Part shown: positions 10,820-22,708 of the stretch, piece after piece
How the letters are laid out: every line of letters begins with the position of its first letter
How positions within the stretch are numbered: the first letter of the stretch is position 1
Source: Proteles cristata cristata
Lineage: Eukaryota > Chordata > Mammalia > Carnivora > Hyaenidae
Reading direction: 5' to 3'
Length of the DNA: 64,000 bases
Assembly (NCBI GenBank): GCA_017311185.1
Contig: JAESUZ010000429.1
Coordinates: 62,001 to 126,000, forward strand
Notes under the pieces: generated by a model
Database searches by the model: none
What the model was told of the DNA's origin: nothing
What the model saw: the letters and a program-made list of their open reading frames with translations, nothing else
Position numbers and translations under genes: made by a program

Positions 10820-10990
10820 AAACATCCCAGATATCAAAGCAGGATGTAAAGCTGTGATAACTGAACATAAAGAAAAGCACCTGAACAATGAAACAAAATA
10901 GCAGAAACAATCTTTATATTTGGGAATTTAATATGTGATGAAGTTGGAATTTTAACTTCTTAATTATAGCATCTTATTAACAAGGGTTGA
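10820..10990 (+). mobile_element. old L1 ORF2 fragment
   Basis: 'CATCCCAGATATCAAAGCAG' followed by 'GTAAAGCTGTGATAACTGAAC' split around 10848-10866 matches the L1 ORF2 segment downstream of the RT domain (PDFKLYYKA-type coding in intact elements). Short, diverged, with no open frame. It probably belongs to the same ancient insertion as 8375-9575. Confidence 0.6.
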
Positions 10991-11644
10991 ATATTCTAGA
11001 GCAATCAGTTTGACAAGTCCCATGCTAGAATACGTCATTGTGTGTTTAATATGTTTGCTTTGATGGGCGTCTGAGAATTCATATATACCAACTAGAGTTT
11101 TGACTTCTACCATCTTTTTAAATCTATTTTCCTGTAGATATCTCCACTTTAATAAATTTAAAAACAGCTACTCAATTTGCACAATAAATAGTATCCATTT
11201 CACTCAACTTTCATGTTGGTTCAACTAAGTTTATTAAAAAAGGTAACTACTGTCATTTAAAATAATTAGGTAATCTACATAATTGCTTCTAGAAAGATTG
11301 TCTGAATGCAGTATTACATAGATCATCTTAACATAAGTTTTTACATAGAATAAAAAAATACAGCTCTCTCAAATGATAAACACCCACATTTAGAAACAGC
11401 TGTTGTGAATGTGTTGGAGGTGACATAGGGACACACTGATATCTCTTCCTGGACACCTGGGAGGGCTCGGGCCATGAACACGGTTCTGCCAGTGGGATGG
11501 GGGTGAAGCGCCATGAGAATGGCCTGGGCCTGTACTCCTGTTCAGAAATACCCTGGAGATGATGTGTTCTGACAGCATAGCCACAAGATGCAGGAGGGCT
11601 ATGTCGACTCAAAATGAGCAAATATTTTAGAGTTTCTTTAACTA
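10991..11644. other. unclassified sequence
   Basis: AT-rich to about 11,390, then moderately GC-rich. Two overlapping minus-strand frames (97 and 64 codons, 11328-11621) have no recognisable features. Nothing supported. Confidence 0.4.
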
Positions 11645-12170
11645 AAAAGGAAGAGAGTTTTATTCGAGCCTAGGTGAGGACGGCTGCCTAGACACACAAT
11701 CTTCACAAAGAAATGAAGGCTCCAGAGAAGGAATGTGTAATAGAGGGTTATATATGCTTTTGTTACATTAGGACTTAGAAAGCATCATGATGAGGGACAT
11801 TTCAGACAATTACAAACTTCATCTTATGCTTTTAGCATGTGCAAGGTCGCAAGCCTCAGAGGTGTGGGATCGGAACTCAATGAGAATTCTGCTCTTTAGT
11901 TTAAATGTTTACTTTACATTCTTTGCTACGGAAGCAGATAGACAATGTGTTCTCGGGGTAGAAACAGATCCCATGCTCTGAAGCTTGGTGGAGTGCCTTG
12001 GGGAAAGTATAGCTTTTCTTTAAAAGTTGAAATTTCGCTCATCAGAGGCCTGGTTGTTATAAGGCCCCATACAAGTAAAAAATTAAAACTTTATTTTTCC
12101 ATGTCATTGACGCATAGCATATCTTCTCCTGATTAATATTTTAGGGCGGTGAGATGGTGGGGAGGGGGGA
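11645..12170 (-). mobile_element. candidate solo LTR (ERV-derived), minus strand
   Basis: Read on the minus strand, a TATA-like 'GCATATATAACCCTC' (complement of about 11745-11759) is followed about 90 bases later by 'CGAATAAAACTCTC' (complement of about 11653-11666). This is the spacing of promoter, R region and polyadenylation signal in a retroviral LTR. The segment to the right would be U3. No flanking viral genes, primer site or target duplication were seen. The outer boundaries are guesses and the family is not assigned. Confidence 0.45.
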
Positions 12171-12840
12171 CCTCCACCTCTTGAGGGAAGTGTTACTAAA
12201 TTACATGTAGTAAAAAGAAATAAATTTAGACCCACATTATGGAAGGTGTGTGTTTACCTTACTTCCAGACATTTGTGTACAAATGTCCCCAGATATCATT
12301 TGTATGTAATTGAACATAACTCCCTTTTAAGCATCTCCCTGTGGCTGTATTACTTAACATCATTACCATTCACTGAAGACAGAAAGTTCCAGGCCATCAT
12401 GTAATTCTATAATCTACAAAAGCTCCACATTACACTTTTTTATCCTGTTACCGAATTCTCTAGAATCTACTTTCTGGAATTTTCCCTGTAACTTTCTGTC
12501 CCTTCACCTTGTATTTGGACTCCTTTTGTTCAGATCCTGGTAGCCTGGAGCCTGGACTTGTGTGCAGCGTCACCTTGCTCCCTGTACAAATACAACATCC
12601 ATCACTGACCATAAATGGCTCAGGATACAATGAAAATGTGATTATATCATGTCCTTTCTTAGGAAAGTCCATTGATACTTGATATTTTACAGTGATTTTT
12701 TATGTGTAAAAAGATCTCTATAATCTTATCTCAGTCTATATTTCCAGCATTAGCTTAACTCTTAGAAATGTCCCAACAGACTAAAACAGTCTGATTCTAA
12801 TAGTGCATAGACACAGCCATGTGAGGGCATTTATCATATT
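12171..12840. other. unclassified sequence
   Basis: No gene or recognised repeat. Confidence 0.4.
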
Positions 12841-12960
12841 GTCATCGAAGGACAGTGTTTTATTTATCTTTGTACCAGCTACAGTCTGTGGAATGTGTAA
12901 CTTGTAGGCACTTAATTGTGTGTTGAATTAATTAAGGAATTATTCATTCACTCTTAGGTG
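12841..12960 (+). mobile_element. possible L2 3'-end fragment
   Basis: 'TTTGTACCAGCTACAGTCTG' then 'GTAGGCACTTAATTGTGTG', 'TTGAATTAATTAAGGAATTA' resembles the last part of L2, which ends with a '...GTAGGTGCTCAATAAATA...TTGAATGAATGA' pattern. Weak and short. Confidence 0.45.
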
Positions 12961-13242
12961 CCCTTACTGCTCTTGAAACAAATGAAAGCAATTCCAAGCC
13001 TTAACCATCCCGGTCATAGTCTAAATAAGCATCATTGTATTATGATGGCTATGCCATATCATTTACGTGGTCTGATTAAATCATTCTGAGAAGCTTCTGA
13101 TCTACTGAAGTAAATGTGCTAGATATTTCCACTGTTATACAAGGACACCCGAGATCCATGACCATGTCTTTTTAAGAATTACTGGATTTAAAGAACAAAT
13201 CTTGTTCCATTTTCTTAGGAACAATCCCAAACTGTACTGTTG
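12961..13242. other. unclassified sequence
   Basis: No gene or recognised repeat. Confidence 0.4.
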
Positions 13243-13375
13243 AATAGGGTAGCCACCAGCCACCTGTGATGATCTACATTTAGGTTAATTAAAATTAAAT
13301 AAAATAAAGAATTCATTTCCTAGTCGCACTCAGCAGTGGTATTTCAAGTGCTCAGTCCTCCCCTGTGGTGCAGAA
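13243..13375 (-). mobile_element. MER20-like hAT DNA transposon remnant
   Basis: 'GTAGCCACCAGCCACCTGTG', then 'GGTTAATTAAAATTAAATAA', then 'TTCCTAGTCGCACTCAGCAG' and 'TATTTCAAGTGCTCAGT' follow the MER20 element read on the complement. This is a short nonautonomous hAT-Charlie relic with no coding capacity. Confidence 0.75.
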
Positions 13376-15693
13376 CAGAGCATTCCCACAATCACAGAAA
13401 CTGAAATAGAAGGAAAACCTCATGAGAATAAGGTAAAATGCTAGAATTAGCTTATGAAGTGGAGATTTTGTATTTCCTATAAGCAGGAAAAGAAGGGCAG
13501 CTGATTCACAGGCTGTTTCCACGCCTCACAACCTCTCATTCCACAGACTCCCCCAACTCTCCCCTGCCTACTCTCTCCGGATTTGTGTCATAGTTGTGGT
13601 CCTGGTAAAGATCAGAGTCTCTCTCCAAGTACAAGATCTCCACCTTTCCTGTTCATAATCTCACAGAAAAGGCCAGTTGGGTGATCACTTCCCAAACACT
13701 GCCTGTTGACACCAAGATCCACTAGACCACAGAATTAAATCCCTGCTTTGCAAAGGTCACAATCATTTTTTATGTCACTCAGAAGATTCTTTTCAGATTT
13801 TAAAATAAAAGAACTTTTCTATTGCACTAGAAGCAAAAGTTCAACAAAGTAAGAAATTGGTTGTACCTTGAGCCATTGGGTGCCAGTTTGTCTAGTATGG
13901 AAATTTGAGGGGAGGGATCTTTCGTATAAATTAAATACATCACAAATCTCATCATGACTCTTACTTCACTCCTTTAGTTGCTATGAAATTTTAATAACTT
14001 TTAACATGGGCATTTTCTTCTACCTTCTATGTAGGTTAAAATAGATACACAGAGAATGTTCCAGAAGATATCTTTCTCAGAATTATACAAGGCAAATATA
14101 TCTATTCCAGCTCCTTTTTATTTGAAGTCATATTAGAAACAAAAAGGAATAATGATATGAATGTGGATTGTAAAATAAGGAAAAGTAGCAATTCCTGTAT
14201 GGAAATAAAGTTTGATGAGAAAATTGATATCAGATGGTGGTAATTTGAAGAAAAATGATACATTCAGTCAGTAATTTGTTATTTGCCCCAAATTGTTGTT
14301 GTTAACTAAAGAACACATCTACTCTGCAAAAAGTGAGTTAGTAGGAGACCAAAAAGTTACCTTTCCTAAAAATTGTGTCTGCTCTAACTCTCAGTGAATG
14401 CTACTCAGTAATAACATATTTTATGTATTCGATAAATCAGATATATAACCAGGCTCTGCTTATGTATATGGATGAAAGCTGAACCTGACATATCTGACAA
14501 TTATCATATGTCACCTCCAGGCTGGCTGTACTGCATCCTTAAACTCAGTTGCATCTCTCCTATACCCAGATTTCTGGGACAGAAACCTAATTCAAGTCAG
14601 TTGCAGGAAATTAACATTTTCAATGCTGTGGTTTCTCACATACATGCACAGATTTATTCTGTTAGCCCACTGGTCATCAATCAGCCACGATATCTATTTG
14701 CCTATAATTATTCTGTCATGAACTCACCTGACTTCCTTCAAGTTTCTGCTGCTGCTGCTCCTGAAAATTCCTCTTGTTTTAAGAGTATAATTATATTCCT
14801 GGTCTCGGTGGCTGATCATTTCCTCGAGGCCTCAGTAACGCTCTCCACTGGATAATATTCTCATGCCCAGTATCATCTCCCCAAGATGTCTACTTCTGAC
14901 ATGCATGAGACCCACCTCCCCTTGAAAGCCCTTTGCCAGTGTCCAAGAGTGAGCTACAGGCAAGCTGGCAGGTAGCAGGGACTGACTTCTCACCATCAGG
15001 ATAATCAGGACATTTCCTGAATCAGGAAACAAGTCCAGACGATCCTTTGGCCCTGAAAGCAAAACTCTTGCCCAAGAACCAATGTTGGTCCTTCTCTGAG
15101 TTTGCAGTTCTAGCAAGATCTACCAAAGTGTCTCCTCCCAGGACCAAAGGAGCCTTGAGGTGATAGTTCATTCCTTCAGAGCTTCTCATACTTAACCATG
15201 AAGTTTATCATCTTGTGAAAATAGAGAACAGAAATAGAGAACAGATATAATTAAGGCTCCCTCATAGTGAAGAGATGTTTTAAGGAGATATATTTTTATC
15301 AAATAAGGACACTTTTATTTAAAGTAGCATGTTTGTGTCAGTAATACAGGCTCATTCACAATCTCTGAGCCTTCTGGTTGCCCTGCCCGTCTCTGCACAG
15401 TGCACACCATTTCTTAAATGTTACCATGTCAACATTTTTAATATTAATCATCTTTTATTTTCACTTAAATGTTTTCTCTCGGTGTCTTTATCTTCTCCCA
15501 CACCCCATAGAGGTAACTTCTGTCGGTTATGTCTTTATGCTAGAATATCTACATGAGAGCCACACTCCTGCATAAGTTGACCTATTGGCTTGTATCTGTC
15601 AGATGTTTTAAATGCACCATTTCTGAAGCTAGTCCCTCTGTCTGTTTCCTGCTGCCTGTCCATGTCATAGTATTTTGGTTAATGCACTACTAT
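13376..15693. other. long unclassified stretch
   Basis: About 2.3 kb without a recognised repeat. A 127-codon plus frame (14472-14855) begins with ATG. It contains no domain, has a short Ala run (AAAA) near residue 94 and lacks a Kozak or polyadenylation context that I can defend. A 13-bp direct repeat (AATAGAGAACAGA twice) lies at about 15220-15245. This is the longest SINE-free interval in the left third. Confidence 0.4.
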
Positions 15694-15710
15694 AAATTTT
15701 GTAGCATATA

Positions 15711-15923
15711 GGATACCTGGGTGGCTCAGTTGGTTGAGCATCCAACTTCGGCTCAGGTCATGATCTCATGGTTTGTGGGTTCGAGGCCCGCGTTGGGCTC
15801 TGTGCTGACAGCCAGCTCAGAGCCTGGAGCCTGCTTCAGATTCTGTGTCTCCCTCTCTCTCTGACCCTCCCTTGTTGATGCTATCTCTCTCTCTCTCTCA
15901 GAAATAAATAAAACATTAAAAAA
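15711..15923 (+). mobile_element. tRNA-derived carnivore SINE
   Basis: Full-length plus-strand SINE with a good B box (GTGGGTTCGAGGCCC) and the linker 'CTGACAGCCAGCTCAG', a form with a few extra bases compared with other copies. Possible imperfect duplication: AAATTTTGTAGCA before and AAATTTTAGCAG after. Confidence 0.94.
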
Positions 15924-15928
15924 ATTTT

Positions 15929-16280
15929 AGCAGAGGCTTTGCAATTCAGAACTATTCTATATGTTACTCCTTTACCTACCATGTTCAAATGGTCATAAAA
16001 CACTGTCAATTCTACATTGTAAAAACTCTCATCTTACATGTTCTTTTTATATCAATATGCTATTTCACATCATTATAGCTACTTTTGTGTTAAATTAATG
16101 CTAAAATATTATCATGGATTTAATATAAAATAAATGATACAGCACTTACAGAACTTTTTAAAAAACAGAGCACTAAGATTAGTAAGAAACCCCTAAATAG
16201 ACATAAGTGAATAGGGAAACTGAACACTTAACAAAATTAAGCTGAGAAAATAATTTTAAAACATGGAATTGTCAAAAGTG
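15929..16280. other. AT-rich sequence
   Basis: No repeat or gene recognised. The last part may already belong to the L1 remnant that follows. Confidence 0.4.
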
Positions 16281-16336
16281 TCTACATTATTACCTTACAA
16301 CCAACAACATATGCATACATTAAAGGCATGAATCTT
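16281..16336 (+). mobile_element. L1 ORF2 fragment, left of SINE
   Basis: Short AT-rich piece that reads into the L1 fragment resuming after the SINE. The join across the SINE is consistent with L1 order ('...CATGAATCTT' then 'TTAAAAGTAAAATATTAG'). Confidence 0.45.
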
Positions 16337-16567
16337 GGGGGCACCTGCCTGGCTTAGTTGGTTAAGCATCCAACTTCAGCTCAGGTCAGGATCTTATAGT
16401 TCATGAGTTTGAGCCCCACATTGGGTTCTGTGCTGGCATTTCAGAGCCTGGAGCCCACTTTGGACTCTGTGTGTGTCTCTCTCTGCCCCTCCCCTGCTCA
16501 TGCTCTGTCTCTCTCTCAAAATAAATAGACACTAAAACAACAACAACAACAACAAAAACAACAACAA
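16337..16567 (+). mobile_element. SINEC copy with CAA-repeat tail
   Basis: Plus-strand SINE with a mutated head (GGGGGCACCTGCCTGGCTTAG). The normal A-rich tail has become a (CAA)n microsatellite at about 16534-16570. It interrupts an L1 remnant. The flanking duplication is decayed. Confidence 0.92.
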
Positions 16568-16830
16568 AACAAGACTTGAATTTTAAAAGTAAAATATTAG
16601 AAGAAAGCTTAGGTGAATATCTGTGTAATGTTATGGTACAGATGTTCCTAAATAAGAAAGTTAACTCAGAAAACAAAATAAACCAAATACTATTTGACTA
16701 TAAAAACATCTTTGACCAAATATATTATTAAGTAAAGTTAAAAGACAAATTGCTGGCTGGATAAGTACTTAGAAAAGACATAATAGACACAGAACCAATA
16801 TCCCTAATCTGAAGGAAAATGAACACTGAA
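16568..16830 (+). mobile_element. L1 ORF2 3' fragment
   Basis: 'AAAATATTAGAAGAAAGCTT' , 'AAGTTAAAAGACAAATTGCTG' split around 16734-16755, and 'ACCAATATCCCTAATCTGAA' near 16795 follow the C-terminal part of L1 ORF2 in order. Multiple stops; non-coding. Confidence 0.68.
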
Positions 16831-17156
16831 ATAAAACAGGCTGTACTTAACAGCAGCAGCAGCTTGGAGAAGGGCACTGTATGGACCAGACCATGCATGT
16901 GTATCTCAGTGCAGATCCCCAGGCTGCTCTGGGTGGCTTCCAGTTCCCTGGTTGTAGACGTGTGTGGCGCTGTCAGTCTGTGGGCCCCTGCTGGGCATGT
17001 GTCCAATTCAACCACAATGACTGTGTCCACTTATCTCGTGTCTAATTATGCTTCATAATTACTTTTTATTAATTAATAATTTCCAATTTTAGCAACTTCT
17101 AAGGATTCTTATAAATCCATAAATATTATAAATTGTTCTAGGTCTCTTCTATAAAA
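16831..17156. other. unclassified sequence
   Basis: GC-richer patch from about 16,850 to 17,020 with short open frames on both strands, then AT-rich. No family recognised. Confidence 0.4.
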
Positions 17157-17249
17157 TTAATTTCATCAATATTAACTGTTAATAACTGTTGAGAGTAACA
17201 AAGTTAATTTCATCAGTATTAACTGTTAATAAGTGTTGAGAGTTAAAGT
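17157..17249. repeat. 47-bp tandem duplication
   Basis: Copies at 17157-17203 and 17204-17249 share TTAATTTCATCA, then TATTAACTGTTAATAA and TGTTGAGAGT, and differ at a handful of sites. Older than the perfect 82-bp duplication at 10391. Confidence 0.9.
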
Positions 17250-17379
17250 ATCCAGTTTATTCTGTCGAATGTCTTTCATGGAACTAGATGTCATATCTTG
17301 AGATAGAATTTGGGTCTATAGATGCCATTTTTGTGGCTTTGGTTTTGTTTTCTTCCTCCCTTGGGTCTTGGCTTTCTCT

Positions 17380-18290
17380 GTTGGGGAATTTTTAATTATT
17401 ATTTGCTGGGAGCCATACTGGCCTCTCTGGATGGCAGTCACAGCACGGAAATGGCAGTGTTTGCACAACTCCTGCCATGAGAAATGAAAACTGGTATCTC
17501 TTTCTGCTACTACTGGCTCATGTTGGAAATGAGCCTGCTGGTATTGACCAGGCCTCACAATATTCCAGATCAGACCGATATTCCAAGCACAGATACCTCA
17601 TAAGGAAAAGCATATTCTTGCCTTTACAAAAGAGATTTTAGATGAAAGCTCTGTGGATGATTGTAAAAAGCCTCTTCCTATGGACCTTGCATATCAAAGA
17701 CAATTGAGTCTGGCCCTGAGACAAAGAGCCCAATTTAGAGTTAAGGGCAAATATCCATCCCCACCCATTTGTTTCTGCTTGGGGCATTTTCTGGCCTTGT
17801 ATATGCTGATTGCTCCCTGTGAAGGAACCTATTGAGAAATTCTTCTTTTGTGATTATGAGAGCAAAGATGTAAGACCTATTTTGATACTTCCACTTTAAA
17901 CAAACAAGCTATTGACCCCTGCCCACAAAGAAGTAACTTCACCCTTTTTATGCTAAAAATTTTGTCTGGATGCCTTCCTTCCCCTTAGGATAAGCATCTA
18001 AATCCCCTACCTCAATCATTTTTGTAAAAGTAATGCATGAGTCTTCTATAAATCTATGTTCCAGGAAATTCTTACATATCAAAGTAGTCTGTTATCAGAA
18101 ACCATTGTCTAAGGCAAATGCCACTTCTGTCCCATCCCCCAAACACATAATGATAAATAAAGTTGAGCCCCAGTCAGAGCAGAGATGCCTGCCTGGTGAC
18201 AGGAAGACTCTCAGGCCTCTCTCTCCCCTCTCTTGCCAACACCATCCATCCTTCAGGGACCCCTGGACCCTGGCTGGAGCCGGCCTCTGT
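17380..18290 (+). mobile_element. candidate LTR-like segment
   Basis: Signals in LTR order are present on the plus strand. There is a possible TG start near 17380 (TGTTGGGGAA), a TATA-like TCTATAAATCTATG near 18036 and an AATAAA near 18154 about 115 bases later. A C-rich U5-like segment (CCCTGGACCCTGGCTGG) ends near CTCTGTCA at about 18290. No primer site, polypurine tract, flanking duplication or viral gene was found. A 60-codon frame at 17653-17835 has no identified product. Family not assigned; could be unrelated unique DNA. Confidence 0.38.
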
Positions 18291-18319
18291 CAATTATTGT
18301 TATCTTAAAAAAAATTTTT

Positions 18320-18533
18320 TTTTAAATTTTTTTTTTTTTATTTCTAGGATAGAGAGAGACAGCGTGAACAGGGGAGGGTCAGAGAGAGAGGGAGACACAG
18401 ACTCTGAAACAGGCTCCAGGCTCTGAGCTGGCAGTCAGCACAGAGCCCAACGCGGGGCTCGAACCCACAAACCGCGAGATCATGACCTAAGCGAAAGCCG
18501 GACGCTTAACCAACTAAGCCACCCAGGCGCCCC
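18320..18533 (-). mobile_element. young-type SINEC copy nested in another SINE's tail
   Basis: Well preserved minus-strand SINE with high CpG retention (GGGGCTCGAACCCACAAACC, AACCGCGAGATC, GACGCTTAACCAACTAAGCC). It has the extended linker 'GAGCTGGCAGTCAGCACAG' (complement CTGACTGCCAGCTC). Flanking duplication TCTTAAAAAAAATTTTT (18303-18319) and TCTTAAAAAAATTTTT (18534-18549) differs by one A. It landed in the tail of the SINE at 18550-18750. Confidence 0.95.
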
Positions 18534-18549
18534 TCTTAAAAAAATTTTT

Positions 18550-18750
18550 ATTAGTTTATTTATTTTGAGAGAGAGAGAGTGCACATGCAAGTAAGGGAGG
18601 GGCAGAGAGAGAGGGAGAGAGAATCCCAAGCAGGCTCTGTGATGTCAGCAAGGAGCCCCACTCAGGGCTTGAACTCACAAACCATGAGATCATGACCTGA
18701 GCTGAGATCAAGAGTTCCACGCTGAGCCAACTGAGGTAGCTAGGTGACCC
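18550..18750 (-). mobile_element. older SINEC copy, 'GAATCCCAAG' variant
   Basis: Minus-strand SINE of the GAGAATCCCAAGCAGGCTC variant, diverged head (GAGGTAGCTAGGTGACCC). A short TTATTGTT repeat lies before the nested SINE (about 18294) and after this copy (about 18753). It is the likely remains of its own duplication, which predates the nested insertion. Confidence 0.9.
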
Positions 18751-18764
18751 TGTTATTGTTTTCA

Positions 18765-19765
18765 CCCCTCACGGTGCAGGATAAGCTCCTCTGAGAGCAA
18801 TGAGGGTTCCCTGGTTTGTGCTTATACTGAGGACATCATAAACCCTATTACTAATCCAGTGGTGTGCTGGATTCAAGTCCAGTTTAAGAAGCTGAGTCTG
18901 TCTCCTGGCCCCCATCAGGCATGCAGAGTCTCAGCTCATTCTTGGCAACTGTTCTGTTTAATTCTCTGTTCCTGAGCAGCTCCCACATTCTACCCCTCGA
19001 TCCTAAATCTAATCCCTTATTGTAAGTGAAACGTCTGTATCCTGTGTTAACCTGTAGCAGCCACATTTCTGATGGTCACAACCATATATAAAGTTAATGG
19101 ATCCAAGGAGAACTGTACAGGTAGTCATTCGTGTTAACATTAAGAATTCTAATTTAAACTTTTCTCCTTGGATGCATTAGTCTTTTTATACAGTGGTGAT
19201 CTGCCTACTCATAAAGGATGATCATTATCTTGTACAACATGTCACATATTTTGATTGGTTATACATATATTATTTCTAAAGCTTTTAGAAATTATTATTG
19301 CCATTAATCAGTGCTTTAGATTTGGGCTGGACTGCATATTTGGAGTAAATAATCCTATAGTCATCAATCTCCTTATAACTAAGTGCTTTGCAGAGTATCC
19401 AGTTAGCATCTCGGGTTATCTGAGTGAATACAGTGATGTCTCCATTTCTAATACCTTCCTCATACCTTCCTCATCATTATCCTTGTAATTACCAACTGGG
19501 GCTGGTCGCATTTTCTGGCCACTTTGCCTCTTCCTGTTTCCCAAACAGAAAAATATTTTTATGCACAGACCTCAGGATTATGTAAATAATTAGGTAACTC
19601 CAGATCTAGGAGAGAATTGAGGTCATCTTCCAGCCAAGTAGACTCCTGCATTTGAACACTAGCACTGACTCTGTGTGACACTCATCCACACAACTCTGGG
19701 CGTGAAAAGTGGAGGCTCAGCTTCAACCACTGAGCTTTCCACATTAACTGCTCAGGCTCAGGACT
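18765..19765. other. unclassified sequence
   Basis: No repeat or gene recognised; short open frames only. Confidence 0.4.
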
Positions 19766-19771
19766 TTGTTT

Positions 19772-19976
19772 TTAATGTTTGTTTATTTTTTAGAGAGAGA
19801 CAGAGACAGCACAAGCAGGGGAAGGGCAGAGAGATAGGGAGACACAGAATCAGAAGTGGGCTCCAGGCTCTGAGCTGTCAGCACAGAGCCCTCTCAGGGA
19901 CTCAAACTCACAAACTGTGGGATCATGACCTGAGCTGAAGTCAGACGCTTAACTGACTGAGCCACCCAGATGCCCC
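19772..19976 (-). mobile_element. tRNA-derived carnivore SINE
   Basis: Minus-strand full-length SINE with typical GA-rich segment, 'GCTCCAGGCTCTGAGCTGTC' and head complement ending CCACCCAGATGCCCC. A short TGTTTTTAA repeat at 19767-19775 and 19977-19985 may be the target duplication, but it overlaps the T tail. Confidence 0.94.
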
Positions 19977-19986
19977 TGTTTTTAAC

Positions 19987-22371
19987 AAATCAACTTCATA
20001 GTGTGTTTGTCGTCTTTATAAATATGATTTTTTATACTTCCTGATTGTTCACTATTTAAAACTACTGGATTGTTTGCTTGATGACAAGGTTATTACAGTG
20101 TCATTAGTTAATAAGTATCCAATTCCATTATGATTTAGTGAATGATTACTCTTCATTCTAAAAACATTTCTAGACCAATGTTTAAGTGTTCTTCATCTTC
20201 AGTAAAGGTATTAAAATTTGTATTAAAAATGTAAATAACTATACTTATTGCAAAATTAAAATAACCAAAAATTTCAGGGACATATCTTTTTTCAATCATT
20301 TTTATACTTGCCTAAAGCATACTTCACACCCCTTTGCTCATAGCTAGGTAGATACAGTGTATTAAGCAGTGCGACTTTCTCTTAAGAGACCTGCACTTTC
20401 TAGCTGTACATTTGTGCATGTATTATGTATATTTTAAGTAAAAGTCTATTTAACTCCTGACAGAAAGGGAGTATTTTGAAGAATCACCAAGAGTCCTGTC
20501 CCCATGTCATTTTTTTCCATTCTTGTTCTTCCTTGTCTCTACTTTCAAACTCAGGCTTATGGAAGAGAATGACTGTGTCCTTCACACCTGTTTGTGCTGA
20601 CTGACATTGTGGAGTTATCTGGTCTACATGCCCAAATCCATTTCATGATGATTTTTAACTCTAGCCAAAATAATAAAATTGTTCTGATTTAGTATTCACG
20701 TTGGATAAATGATATTTTCTCCTTATCTACACAATCTCCTTCTCTTTTAATTACTTAGAAGTTAGCCTGACTTATTCATAATGGGAGTGATTAAATAATC
20801 ATACTATTGTTTGTCCTCTATTACATTTACATGTGTCAGTTTTTGTGCACATAGAGGGGAAGATCAGGACTTCCCACTGGACAAGTAACCCACTTACCTT
20901 TCCCACAGCATCAGCACAGCACTTCGGAGCCCTCTGTCCTTGACTTTATCTTCACTGACTTGGTCTGTCCTCAGGTCTGGCTCAGTGCCCGTGTCTTTAG
21001 TCATGTCTCTGGGCAGCACACAGACAGTAATTACTTAGGTATGTTTTCATGTGGGGAGCCTTATCTTGAATCATTTGCCTTTATGAATACCACGTCTAGG
21101 CCAACCTCGCTTTTTGAGACCTAGATATTTCTTCCTAGGCAGTGAAATCTTGCTTTATCTATGCACTAGCTGACCAGAGGTATCCCTATTTCAAATGCTT
21201 GGCAAGGGCAATAATTTGTTTGACCCTGTATTCATGCAGTTGGGCCCTTTGGGTGATTTGTGACCTGTCTTTGCCTGCTGCCTCAGCAGCTGTGGGATGG
21301 AGCACCCGTGCAATCTCAGCGGCTGAGTTCTATAAGTAGGGGGACAGACAAGTTAGTGCACTGAGCTGGCAGTAGTTGAATTAGCAATCTGTTGTATTCT
21401 TTCTGCCTAGGGAAGCCTCTAATTTATCAAGTGCAAATATGTGAGGCCACCTCAGCCTCTTCTGGTGATGCTGGTGGGACAGCAATATGACCGAGGCACT
21501 TGACCTTTCCACTCTGCTGGGATTCCCTAGAAGTGAGCAGGGTTCCCCCCAAACCTCTGCAGAGCTAAGTCCAGCTCCCCATGAGGCAGATGTCCTCCTT
21601 AAATGTGGGTCCTTAAGATTGTCCCAGGCAAAAACCTCTGAATCTATGCCTAATACCCTAAAGCCTCAAGACCTCAGGTGCATCCGTATTCTTCTCCACA
21701 AATAGTGAGGTTCAGCTGAGTGATTGTGCTGCAGTAGAAATTTGAGAGAAAGAAGGGTCCTTCACTCAACCTATTATTTTCCCAAATCTGTATTGTTTCA
21801 GAGCTGCAGTAATATTTAGAAATAATCACTGCTCATGTGCATTAAGCCCATCATTTTATACAGATTTGGGTGATGTGTGACTCTATTCTACTTAGTAACA
21901 GTCCTCCCCTCTTTTTTTCTTTTGTCATGACACTGATTTGTCTGATAAACTGAATTATTTAGAAAATCCCACACTCTATATTTGCTCAATGAGTAATGCC
22001 ATTTATCCAGTTAATATGTATTTATATTTTTTATAATCTTGTAGTTACAACTAAAGACATGATTAGATGCAGGCTTAGTTTTAGGCCATGTACTTACATT
22101 GGAACACGAGAGACACAGAACCTGGTTGTCTGACTTTCAGTCCCTCTGATGCTCACATAGGTCTGTGTGCTGTGACTTTAGCCCCTCTGTCTAGAGGAGC
22201 CCATCAACTATACCCCATGTAGCTCTAGCATTAGCTCATGTTCAGGACCCAGATCCAGTATTCCATGAGGAGCTGCAATATAGACCAAGTTTTCCTCCCA
22301 GTTGGTAAAATCTTGCTTTATCTATATTTTCTAATTTTATGATACCTTCTGCATTTATTAACAGAAATAAT
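19987..22371. other. long unclassified stretch
   Basis: About 2.4 kb with no repeat or gene recognised. AT-rich to about 20,870, slightly GC-richer at 20,870-21,700. Frames of 65 and 72 codons have no features. Contains no SINE. Confidence 0.4.
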
Positions 22372-22708
22372 TTTCTTTTATTTTTTATATTAATTCTAGG
22401 ATAGTAAACATACAGTGTAATATTAGTTCCAGGCGTACAATATAGTGATTCAGCACTTCTGTACATCACCCTGTGTTCATCACAACATGCACACCCCTTC
22501 ATTCCCATCACCTCCTGAACTCATGGCCCCACCACTTCCCCTCTATGACCACCAGTGTGTTCTTTGTAGTTGAGTCTGTTTCTTGGTTTGCTTCTCTTTT
22601 TTCCCCCTTTGCTCATTTATTTTGTTTCTTAAAGTCCATGTATGAGTGAAACAATATACTATTTATCTTTCTCTGACTAATTCATTTTGCTTAGCATTGT
22701 ACTCTCTA

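Noticed and set aside
14472..14855. 127-codon frame as a small gene
   Set aside because: No domain, no homology I can recognise and no promoter or polyadenylation context. A frame of this length is expected by chance in 64 kb.
16819..17058. 79-codon frame in a GC-richer patch as an exon
   Set aside because: No splice-site pair or family similarity, and the opposite strand is open over the same interval.
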